Assembly (NCBI GenBank): GCA_016210705.1
Contig: JACQTR010000074.1
Coordinates: 1-11,915 of the forward strand
Direction: 5' to 3'
DNA from: Chloroflexota bacterium
GTDB taxonomy: Bacteria > Chloroflexota > Dehalococcoidia > JACQTR01
DNA: 11,915 bases
Below, in pieces: positions 6,785 through 11,915 of the stretch (position 1 is its first letter; each line of letters begins with the position of its first letter). Made by a program: the position numbers and the translations under genes. The notes beneath the pieces were generated by a model. The model had not been told where the DNA came from. It saw only the letters and a list, made by a program, of their open reading frames with translations, and did not search any database.

Positions 6785-7227
6785 ACGAACGGCTGGACAA
6801 CAAAGTTTTCAAGAGCCTTTTGACCCAAACGTCAGATGGGATCATTTTTGCGGATCACGAAGGGCTCATCTGCTTGTGGAATCGGGGAGCTGAGGCAATC
6901 TTCGGCCACACAAACAAGAACGCCGTAGGCCAAAGCCTGGATTTGATTATCCCGGACTCTTTTCGGGAGCGCCATTGGGCTGGCTTCCAAAGGGCTATGG
7001 CTTCAGGACATACGAAATACGGCCAACAACTGCTTCCCACTCGTGCCATCCACAAAGATGGCCGCACTATTTATATAGAGATGACCATGACCATCGTTAG
7101 GGATGATTTCGAGCAGGTGGCCGGGGCTCTGGCTGTGGTCAGGGATATTACGGAGAGGAGAGCTCAAGAGCAAGCCATTAGGAAACGGCTGGAAGAATTA
7201 GAGCAGCAGACGGAGGTTCCCGTGTAG
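6781..7227 (+). CDS. Stand-alone PAS-domain protein
   Basis: 148 residues from the ATG at 6781, which overlaps the nitroreductase TGA; GGGAGAG lies 9 bases upstream. One PAS domain spans about 8-124 with the usual order: SDGIIFADHEGLICLWNRGAE, FGHTNKNAVGQSL, HKDGRTIYIE and a closing VVRDITERR. A short charged helix (124-143) could form a coiled coil. There is no kinase, cyclase, DNA-binding or other output domain, so signalling must occur through a partner. His65 in RERHWAGF sits where FixL-type PAS domains carry their heme-ligating His, but this motif also occurs in PAS domains not known to bind heme, and the distal Arg of FixL is not evident. Coupling to the nitroreductase suggests flavin or redox sensing, which is inference. 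Confidence 0.85.
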   Translation: MNERLDNKVFKSLLTQTSDGIIFADHEGLICLWNRGAEAIFGHTNKNAVGQSLDLIIPDSFRERHWAGFQRAMASGHTKYGQQLLPTRAIHKDGRTIYIEMTMTIVRDDFEQVAGALAVVRDITERRAQEQAIRKRLEELEQQTEVPV

Positions 7228-7282
7228 CGATAATTTAACAAAATAGAGGAAAAAGCGATAATATTTGAAGAAAAGGTGAATT

Positions 7283-7663
7283 ATGTTCAAAAGAATTGAC
7301 CATATCGAGATTATTCCCAGTGATATGGAGAGAAGTATTAGCTTTTATACCAATGTCTTGGGTTTTGGTATCAAAGAGAGGCGTTTGGTGGGAAGGCCAC
7401 CTTTGCAGGAAATCGCTTATCTCCAGCTCAATGATTCAGTTATTGAATTTTTATCGTTTACTGACGCTGTTCCACTAGGGACTGGGCAACGTCAGATTGG
7501 CTATAGAATGATGGCTATCGAAGTGGAGGATATGGATAAAGCCATAGAACACCTTAAAGGTAAGGGAGTAGCCATAACTCAAGGGCCAGCAACCCTGGGA
7601 AACTCGAAAAGAGCTGAAATTAAGGATCCAGACGGACTATCTATAGAGTTAAGGCAGTGGTAG
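7283..7663 (+). CDS. VOC (glyoxalase/dioxygenase superfamily) protein
   Basis: 126 residues, start supported by AAAAGGTG four bases before the ATG. It carries two beta-alpha-beta-beta-beta modules: the first with IDHIEIIPSDMERSISFYTNVLGF, the second with MMAIEVEDMDKAIEHLKGKG and a closing KDPDGLSIELRQW. This layout fits glyoxalase I, methylmalonyl-CoA epimerase and related VOC enzymes. Three likely metal ligands are present (H7, E55, E122), but the position normally holding the second His (HIAFEV in relatives) is Met76, so metal binding or catalysis may be altered. The reaction is unknown. It lies 55 bases after the PAS gene, so it may be in the same transcript. Confidence 0.8.
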   Translation: MFKRIDHIEIIPSDMERSISFYTNVLGFGIKERRLVGRPPLQEIAYLQLNDSVIEFLSFTDAVPLGTGQRQIGYRMMAIEVEDMDKAIEHLKGKGVAITQGPATLGNSKRAEIKDPDGLSIELRQW

Positions 7664-7750
7664 TCATTAAATAAGCGTCAGCCCACAAGGGCATATAGAG
7701 ACACTCGAAGAAACGGATAATTTTCTATTGACTAGAAAGGCGGGCATCAT

Positions 7751-8230
7751 ATGTGCAAGCAGTGCGGCTGTGTTGTTTTCATAGAGGAGGGCCCGGAGAG
7801 CGTTTTGAAGCGAGTAGTCAACATCATAGCCGAAATGGGTGTAACTGTGGAAAATGTACAATGTTTTGAGGATGGCGAGAGAATTTGTGGCTTTATTGCT
7901 GCCAGGGTGGCTAGCAGTGATGATGAGGAGGTAAAAGAGATTGCGGAATGGGTCGCAGAGTTGCACGAGAGTCTCTACGCTGAAAGGAGTCGAACTTATG
8001 CCAAAGTGGCTCGCGAGGTTTTCGCAAACTTTCCGCAAAGCTTTTCTCCAAAAGAAGTTATCACTGAATGGCACCAATTAGAGCAGCTTTGCCGTGAGTT
8101 GGGAGACGGCCTTGTCGTTTCAATGGATGAAGGCATTAGAGACGTTATTCGGGCTGTCCAACATGTCCACGATAACCCTCGACAACGTCGATTGGAGCTA
8201 ATGAAACGTCACCGAATCGCGGATTTATGA
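7751..8230 (+). CDS. Unrecognised 159-residue protein with N-terminal CxxCxC motif
   Basis: I do not recognise a family. The protein begins MCKQCGC, giving Cys at 2, 5 and 7, with further Cys at 38, 46 and 94, so a metal or cluster site at the N-terminus is possible. Residues about 8-53 alternate strand and helix (VVFIEEG, VLKRVVNIIAEMG, VENVQCFEDG, ICGFIAARVA) in a way that resembles an ACT-like fold. Residues 57 to the end are mostly charged helix with several His. There is no signal peptide or membrane segment. The ribosome site (AAGGCGGG, 8 bases upstream) is moderate. The gene sits between the VOC gene (87-base gap) and the promoter of the AOR operon. It is probably expressed, since it fills its interval and uses codons like its neighbours. 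Confidence 0.65.
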   Translation: MCKQCGCVVFIEEGPESVLKRVVNIIAEMGVTVENVQCFEDGERICGFIAARVASSDDEEVKEIAEWVAELHESLYAERSRTYAKVAREVFANFPQSFSPKEVITEWHQLEQLCRELGDGLVVSMDEGIRDVIRAVQHVHDNPRQRRLELMKRHRIADL

Positions 8231-8261
8231 AGGCCTGTTTCCTCTCGTTGCCCCCACCCCA

Positions 8262-8291
8262 TTGACCATTAATGCTTTGTACGTGTACTAT
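8262..8291 (+). promoter_or_regulatory. Candidate promoter of the MoaD-AOR-ferredoxin operon
   Basis: TTGACC at 8262-8267 and TACTAT at 8286-8291 are separated by 18 bases; transcription would begin near 8298, 40 bases before the MoaD-like ATG. No CRP-type site like A-C is seen here. I see no Moco/Tuco riboswitch; the 107-base gap is too short to hold a full one. Confidence 0.4.
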
Positions 8292-8337
8292 TAAATTACA
8301 CCACCTCTAGGTTTTGTTCCACGAAGCCCTTAAAGAA

Positions 8338-8622
8338 ATGGCCATCACCATAAAAGTGTTCGGGATGCTGCGCAGCATCCTTGGCGAAGCCAGCTTGGTA
8401 TTGGATCCTCCCCCGGCCACTGTCCATCAGCTCCTAAACGAGCTATCCGTCCGCTATGGAGAAAGGGTGAGAGAGGAGCTCCTGGACGAAGGAGGCAACC
8501 TGGACTACGCCTACGGTATATTTGTCGCTGGCGAGAAGCTTAACAACCTTTCGGCAAAGATAGAAGATGGAGTCGAGGTCGTTATAGCTAGTATCATAGC
8601 CGGAGGGGATCATTCTTACTAG
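8338..8622 (+). CDS. MoaD/ThiS-family ubiquitin-like sulfur carrier
   Basis: 94 residues from the ATG at 8338, chosen because MAITIKVFGMLR is the usual MoaD start; a TTG at 8314 would add 8 residues, and neither has a strong ribosome site. The beta-grasp pattern is visible: strand ITIKVFG, helix HQLLNELSVRYG, strand IFVAGEKLNN, then KIEDGVEVVIASIIAGG. MoaD carries thiocarboxylate sulfur to molybdopterin, and copies next to AOR genes are thought to serve tungstopterin assembly. The carrier must end in a free diglycine, but here Gly89-Gly90 is followed by Asp-His-Ser-Tyr. The tail is created by overlap with the AOR start. It may be trimmed by a protease, or the protein may not be a working carrier. 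Confidence 0.82.
   Translation: MAITIKVFGMLRSILGEASLVLDPPPATVHQLLNELSVRYGERVREELLDEGGNLDYAYGIFVAGEKLNNLSAKIEDGVEVVIASIIAGGDHSY
8602..8608 (+). promoter_or_regulatory. AOR ribosome binding site embedded in the MoaD diglycine codons
   Basis: GGAGGGG covers the GGA-GGG codons of Gly89-Gly90 in the MoaD-like gene and the first base of the next codon. It lies 3 bases before the in-frame ATT at 8612. No comparable site precedes the GTG at 8657, so this site decides the AOR start. Confidence 0.6.
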
Positions 8623-10495
8623 GAAGATAGCTTATATCGACCTGAGCAGCGGTACTGTGGCTCAAGAAGAGGTCCCTATGGAGTGGCGGCAGAAATTTTT
8701 AGGTGCCAGGGGCATAAATATGTTCCTTCTCGCTACTCTGACCGATGCTACCACCAATCCCTTGGGCCCCGACAATCCCCTGATAGTGGGGCTAGGGCTT
8801 CTCACCGGTCTGCCGGGCTTCGGTACCGGCCGTTTTAATATAACCGCTCTTTCTCCAGCCACCGGCTCTACGCCCTATTCAGGCAATATTGGCGACTCTA
8901 ACGTTGGCGGCCATGTGGGTCCAGAGTTGAAATACGCCGGTTTCGACCATTTGGTGATCCGAGGCCAAAGCTCTGTCCCTGTCTACTTGGTGGTCGCTAA
9001 CGACAACATCGAGATTCGCGATGCCTCCCACCTGTGGGGGAAAGACACCTGGGAGACCCAGCAAATCATTAAAAGGGAGAGCGGCGACGAACGAACCAGA
9101 GTGATTTGCATAGGCCCAGCAGGGGAGAATCTGGTACGTATGGCGTGTTTCATCACCGGCCTTAAAGATGCCGCCGGTGGAAGTGGTTTGGGGTCGGTAG
9201 CTGGCGCCAAAAGGCTCAAAGCCATCGCCGTAAGGGGAACTAAGGATGTAAGTGTGGCCTATCCTAAAGAGCTTGTAGAGTATTTTAGCGAGCAGACCAA
9301 AAGGCTGATGAGCCAGAAGTGGGTCAAAGCACTAGGCTATCTGGGCACTCCGCTAAGGATGACGGCAGCCAAAGTTGGGGGTTGGGGGGAGGCCGCCGAA
9401 TTCGGGGTCGAGGGCAGGGTAGAGGAGGCTGAGGGTCTTAACGCCGAGAAGCTTTTGCCGTATTCTCTGGGAATGTCAGCCTGTCTGGGCTGTGCCATCC
9501 ATTGCCGCCACCGCCATTTAATAAAAGAGGGGCGCTATGCTGGCACCAGAGGCGAAGGGCCAGAGTATGGCGCTCTCGTGGGCCAAGGTGCGGCCTTGCG
9601 AAATTACGACATCGAGAGCGTCACCTATCTTAATGATCTCTGTAACCGCTTGGGCATGGAAGTCAATGCCGGTGGGATGCTAAGTTTTGCTATCGAACTC
9701 TTCGAAAGCGGCCTTATCGGTATCGAGGAAACGGGTAGGCCTCTAAAGTGGGGTGATCGGGATACTATAGAGGTCCTAACCCAAGATATCGCTTATCGGA
9801 GAGGGTTCGGAGACGTTTTAGCCGAAGGTAAATTCGCTTTGGATAGATTGCCTCCGGAGGCTCGACGTTACCTGGGGTTTATCAAAGGGGCTGCCACCAG
9901 CCGCAGGGAGTGGAAAACGGTTACGAGCTTTGTCTTGAGCCAGCTTACGGCTAGCCTTCCCGCCCACGTGTACCGCAGTCGACCTGGCATCGACATACTA
10001 GGGTTGCCGGCTGGAGCGCTGAAGGCCCTTTATGGCCGGTACGTAGACCCTGATATAAAAGGGTACCAAGGCAAGGCCTTCATGGTATGGTGGCATGAAC
10101 TTCTGTATGCCATCTGCGATGCCCTTGGTTGCTGCCGGTTCTTGACGGTTTTCAACAGTCCCCACGCTCCCCAATATGAGGAATATCGCGAACTGCTCCG
10201 CCTAACTACTGGATGGGATTTATCTATTCCCAAGTTGCAGGAAATCGCTGAGCGCATTTATACGGTGGAGCGTCTCCTTTTGGGAAGGTTCGGCGTAGGA
10301 ATGAGGAAGGACGACAGGATGCCTGAGATTTGGCTGGAAGTAGCTGGCTCTGAGGCGGCGGAGTCAAAAGCCAAATTCGAAGAGCTTCTGGACGAATATT
10401 ATCAATTACACAGCTGGGACCAGAATGGCATACCCACCCCAGAGACGCTGGAACGGTTAGGCATAGTTGATTTGGCTAGCCTAAAGGGGACTTAA
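8612..10495 (+). CDS. Aldehyde:ferredoxin oxidoreductase family tungstoenzyme
   Basis: 627 residues if translation starts at ATT 8612; a GTG at 8657 would give 612. I prefer ATT because the extra residues, LTRKIAYIDLSSG, match the conserved first strand of AOR proteins and follow a good ribosome site. No ATG, GTG or TTG occurs in frame between the upstream TAG (8597) and 8657. Features: PLGPDNPLIVGLGLLTG; GGSGLGSVAGAKRLKAIAVRG; GPEYGALVGQG; the cluster motif C291-x2-C294-x3-C298 with a distant Cys in DALGCCRF (507/508); and pterin motifs around NDLCNRLG and DALGCCRF. These enzymes oxidise aldehydes to acids, or reduce acids, using ferredoxin and a tungstopterin. The stretch at about 425-455 (ATSRREWK...) does not resemble the usual AOR sequence, so the substrate may differ. 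It overlaps the MoaD gene by 11 bases. Confidence 0.88.
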   Translation: MLTRKIAYIDLSSGTVAQEEVPMEWRQKFLGARGINMFLLATLTDATTNPLGPDNPLIVGLGLLTGLPGFGTGRFNITALSPATGSTPYSGNIGDSNVGGHVGPELKYAGFDHLVIRGQSSVPVYLVVANDNIEIRDASHLWGKDTWETQQIIKRESGDERTRVICIGPAGENLVRMACFITGLKDAAGGSGLGSVAGAKRLKAIAVRGTKDVSVAYPKELVEYFSEQTKRLMSQKWVKALGYLGTPLRMTAAKVGGWGEAAEFGVEGRVEEAEGLNAEKLLPYSLGMSACLGCAIHCRHRHLIKEGRYAGTRGEGPEYGALVGQGAALRNYDIESVTYLNDLCNRLGMEVNAGGMLSFAIELFESGLIGIEETGRPLKWGDRDTIEVLTQDIAYRRGFGDVLAEGKFALDRLPPEARRYLGFIKGAATSRREWKTVTSFVLSQLTASLPAHVYRSRPGIDILGLPAGALKALYGRYVDPDIKGYQGKAFMVWWHELLYAICDALGCCRFLTVFNSPHAPQYEEYRELLRLTTGWDLSIPKLQEIAERIYTVERLLLGRFGVGMRKDDRMPEIWLEVAGSEAAESKAKFEELLDEYYQLHSWDQNGIPTPETLERLGIVDLASLKGT

Positions 10496-10496
10496 A

Positions 10497-10907
10497 ATGC
10501 CTAAAATTGAGATTAAGGTGGACACTCCTACCTGCACCGGCTGCCGCATCTGCGAAATGGTATGTTCCCTCTATCATGAGGGGGTACTAAACCTGGAGAA
10601 AGCTCGTCTTTGGGTTACTGATAATTATGCCGAATCTCTGTATGAACCTCACATCTGCCGGTTATGTGAGCCATCCCACTGTGTGGAGGTCTGCCCCACC
10701 GGGGCACTAATCCAAGATCCAGAAACAGGTACTATCGGTGTAAGCCAAGAGCAATGCAACGCATGCCTGGCTTGTGTGGAGATGTGTCCCTACCAAGCCA
10801 TCCGCTGGAGCGACGAGCTGCGTAAACTGTTCGTCTGCGACCGCTGCCAAGGGCAGCCTCTATGCGTTTCTCTGTGTACCACAGAGGCTATCTACTCCGT
10901 TAGGTAG
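10497..10907 (+). CDS. Four-cluster ferredoxin, AOR electron-transfer partner
   Basis: 136 residues, starting one base after the AOR stop; AAAGGGG within the last AOR codons is its ribosome site. Sixteen Cys form four groups (13/16/19/23, 54/57/62/66, 87/90/93/97, 114/117/123/127), a DmsB/HycB-like polyferredoxin. It is similar in design to the molybdoenzyme partner encoded at 3295-3846 but clearly distinct in sequence. The position directly after AOR indicates an AorB-like role, taking electrons from aldehyde oxidation or supplying them in the reverse direction. No signal peptide is present. No clear terminator follows before the convergent gene at 10940. Confidence 0.88.
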   Translation: MPKIEIKVDTPTCTGCRICEMVCSLYHEGVLNLEKARLWVTDNYAESLYEPHICRLCEPSHCVEVCPTGALIQDPETGTIGVSQEQCNACLACVEMCPYQAIRWSDELRKLFVCDRCQGQPLCVSLCTTEAIYSVR

Positions 10908-10939
10908 GTTGCAACTTAACTAACGTAGATTGACCTATT

Positions 10940-11275
10940 TCAACTATCCTTGTCTGGGATTTCATCGATCCAACCTTTGGCCGCGATCATGGCCGGAAAG
11001 CCTATGGTAGTTAAGGCTAGCAATATAACATGGTTAACCTCGTCCCTGGTGAGGCCCATCTCCAGAGCCCTACGGGCGTGAGAGCGGATGCCGCCCTCCG
11101 AGCCGCAGCCGATGGCGATACCTAATTTTACTAAGCGGCGCGTTTTCTCATCTAAGGGGCCGGTTTGATGGCACTTTAGGGCCAGGTTTTCATACAACTC
11201 GTTTATCTCATCATATTGGGCTTTGAAACGCTGGAAAACGTCGGGCAAGTAACCGTAACCAGAATCAATGGTCAT
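10940..11275 (-). CDS. Carboxymuconolactone decarboxylase (CMD/AhpD-like) family protein
   Basis: 111 residues from the ATG at 11275; AAAGGAGGT ends 4 bases upstream. The core is the all-helical CMD fold: LDEKTRRLVKLGIAIGCGSEGGIRSHARRALEMG followed by TRDEVNHVILLALTTIGFPAMIAAKGW. Glu60 and His66 occupy the proton-relay positions, but the AhpD CxxC redox pair is absent; the only Cys are 35 and 57. An alkylhydroperoxidase role is therefore unlikely, and the reaction is unknown. Related small CMD proteins are usually homo-oligomeric and cytoplasmic. It converges on the AOR operon and has its own candidate promoter at 11322-11350. Confidence 0.85.
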   Translation of the reverse strand: MTIDSGYGYLPDVFQRFKAQYDEINELYENLALKCHQTGPLDEKTRRLVKLGIAIGCGSEGGIRSHARRALEMGLTRDEVNHVILLALTTIGFPAMIAAKGWIDEIPDKDS

Positions 11276-11321
11276 TTTTACCTCCTTTTTCTCGTTTCCT
11301 TATCTACTGTGCCCTGGCCTC

Positions 11322-11350
11322 AAAGTAGCCCCAACCGGCGCCTTTGTCAA
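11322..11350 (-). promoter_or_regulatory. Candidate promoter of the CMD-family gene
   Basis: On the minus strand a consensus TTGACA (11350-11345) is followed after 17 bases by TACTTT (11327-11322), a weak -10. Transcription would start near 11315, leaving a 40-base leader ahead of the gene. Confidence 0.4.
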
Positions 11351-11364
11351 GACCTAACGCTGAG

Positions 11365-11381
11365 GGCAAAAGGCTTTTGCC
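11365..11381. repeat. 17-bp perfect palindrome between divergent promoters
   Basis: GGCAAAAGGCTTTTGCC is symmetric about the central G at 11373. It abuts the -35 box of the tRNA-Leu promoter and lies 15 bases behind the -35 box of the CMD promoter. It could be an operator, or a short hairpin without function. Confidence 0.4.
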
Positions 11382-11409
11382 TTGACAGTGATTTCGGCCA
11401 AGGTATAAT
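11382..11409 (+). promoter_or_regulatory. Consensus sigma-70 promoter of tRNA-Leu
   Basis: TTGACA (11382-11387), a 16-base spacer and TATAAT (11404-11409) are both perfect matches to consensus. The start near 11416 is 7 bases before the mature tRNA 5' end. Confidence 0.85.
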
Positions 11410-11422
11410 GCAAGTGGTAAAG

Positions 11423-11508
11423 GCCGAAGTGGCGGAAAGGCAGACGCGCTACGTTCAGGGCGTAGTGGGCTTACGCCCGTGGGGGTTCAAATCCCCCCTT
11501 CGGCACCA
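11423..11508 (+). tRNA. tRNA-Leu (anticodon CAG), CCA encoded
   Basis: The acceptor stem GCCGAAG/CTTCGGC, anticodon stem CTACG/CGTAG with loop TTCAGGG (anticodon CAG), long variable arm TGGGC-TTAC-GCCCG and T arm GGGGG-TTCAAAT-CCCCC fold completely. The long variable arm confirms a class II tRNA. The discriminator is A and CCA is encoded at 11506-11508. It reads CUG codons. Confidence 0.95.
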
Positions 11509-11856
11509 TAAACAATACGATTATGAAACACAAGTTGGGGACAGAAGAAGAGTTCAGCAAGCTGAGAGGCCAGGAGCCTTGGAAGATTAAGTTCCTATAT
11601 GAGTTACCCTTCTCTTCTATCCGCTCTATAGCCGGAGCGCGAGGTTATTTGGGTTGTGCAGCTTCAGCCAGTGGTCAACAGGCGGGCATCGATTGGTGGC
11701 GGTAATGGTATCTACAAGACTTACCAATGCCAGGTTGGGCGGACGGGTGGCTTGCAGTATTACCTAGAGGAGAAGGAAAAGACAAACATTTCCTTTCATC
11801 AAACGGCTGGAATACCTCCCCTACTTCAACGCCTTAGGGAGGAAAGAGGATAATAC
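11509..11856. other. 348-base interval between two tRNA genes, no recognised gene
   Basis: Short frames exist at 11523-11705 (60 codons, ATG) and 11656-11853 (65 codons, TTG), but neither resembles a known family and neither has a good ribosome site. Two of the three plus-strand frames contain several stops. No integrase, transposase or hairpin terminator is evident. It may hold decayed coding sequence, a small unannotated gene, or only spacer. Confidence 0.4.
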
Positions 11857-11915
11857 GCGCTTGTAGCTCAACTGGATAGAGCGCAGCCCTGCGGAGGCTG
11901 AGGTCGTGGGTTCGA
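11857..11915 (+). tRNA. tRNA-Arg (anticodon GCG), cut off by the window end
   Basis: The 5' acceptor strand GCGCTTG, D arm GCTC-AACTGGATA-GAGC, anticodon stem CAGCC/GGCTG with loop CTGCGGA (anticodon GCG) and the start of the T arm are visible; the sequence ends in the T loop. GCG reads CGC and CGU. A GATAAT at 11849-11854 is too close to the gene to be its -10 box, so the promoter must lie further upstream or the gene is read from upstream. Confidence 0.88.

Noticed and set aside
7226..7262. Nine-base direct repeat AGCGATAAT, copies 28 bases apart
   Set aside because: Short and AT-rich, with no dyad and no placement relative to a promoter; likely chance.
7722..7738. Inverted repeat TTTCTA-TTGAC-TAGAAA upstream of the 7751 gene
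   Set aside because: Weak AT stem with no T-run and no -10 at the right distance from TTGAC; not called as terminator or promoter.
7667..8077. 136-codon minus-strand frame
   Set aside because: It is antisense to the 7751-8230 gene, which has a better start and an intact frame; the antisense product shows no family features.
8231..8337. Possible molybdenum/tungsten cofactor riboswitch before the MoaD gene
   Set aside because: The gap is too short once the promoter is placed, and no matching multi-stem pattern is seen.

Overview
The window is a compact piece of a bacterial chromosome of intermediate GC content. Low-potential redox enzymes dominate it: a molybdopterin oxidoreductase pair, a tungsten-type aldehyde:ferredoxin oxidoreductase (AOR) with its own ferredoxin, a flavin nitroreductase and a hemerythrin-like protein. 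This points to an anaerobe. Good Shine-Dalgarno sites, sigma-70-like promoters and CCA-encoding tRNA genes indicate a bacterium. The secreted Ig/PKD protein with a post-COAP-1 C-terminus and the zinc-ribbon/hemerythrin fusion would suit Chloroflexota, but that assignment is a guess.

Layout. Bases 1-867 (minus): the first codons of a DUF2249-like gene and, upstream of it, a zinc-ribbon/hemerythrin protein. Bases 1152-3218 (plus): a secreted multidomain adhesin-like protein, ending at a strong hairpin shared with the convergent operon. Bases 3295-5979 (minus): a DmsA/DmsB-like catalytic and iron-sulfur pair with no Tat signal and no membrane anchor. Bases 6257-8230 (plus, divergent): nitroreductase, a stand-alone PAS protein joined to it by an ATGA overlap, a VOC protein and an unrecognised protein. 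Bases 8338-10907 (plus): MoaD-like protein, AOR and four-cluster ferredoxin, tightly packed. Bases 10940-11275 (minus): a carboxymuconolactone decarboxylase-like protein. The end holds tRNA-Leu(CAG) with a consensus promoter and the 5' part of tRNA-Arg(GCG).

How it may work together. Three CRP/FNR-like sites share the form TTGwGAC-N4-GTC. They lie before the molybdoenzyme operon, the nitroreductase-PAS operon and the hemerythrin operon, each with the stronger half-site distal to the gene. In the 6060-6200 intergenic region two such sites point outwards, and each sits about 41 bases upstream of the predicted transcription start, the class II activator position. This suggests one redox- or ligand-sensing regulator controls all three units.

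The AOR unit has its own promoter and an unusual junction. The two codons for the MoaD diglycine are also the Shine-Dalgarno site for AOR, whose best-supported start is a rare ATT. MoaD consequently carries four residues after its diglycine.
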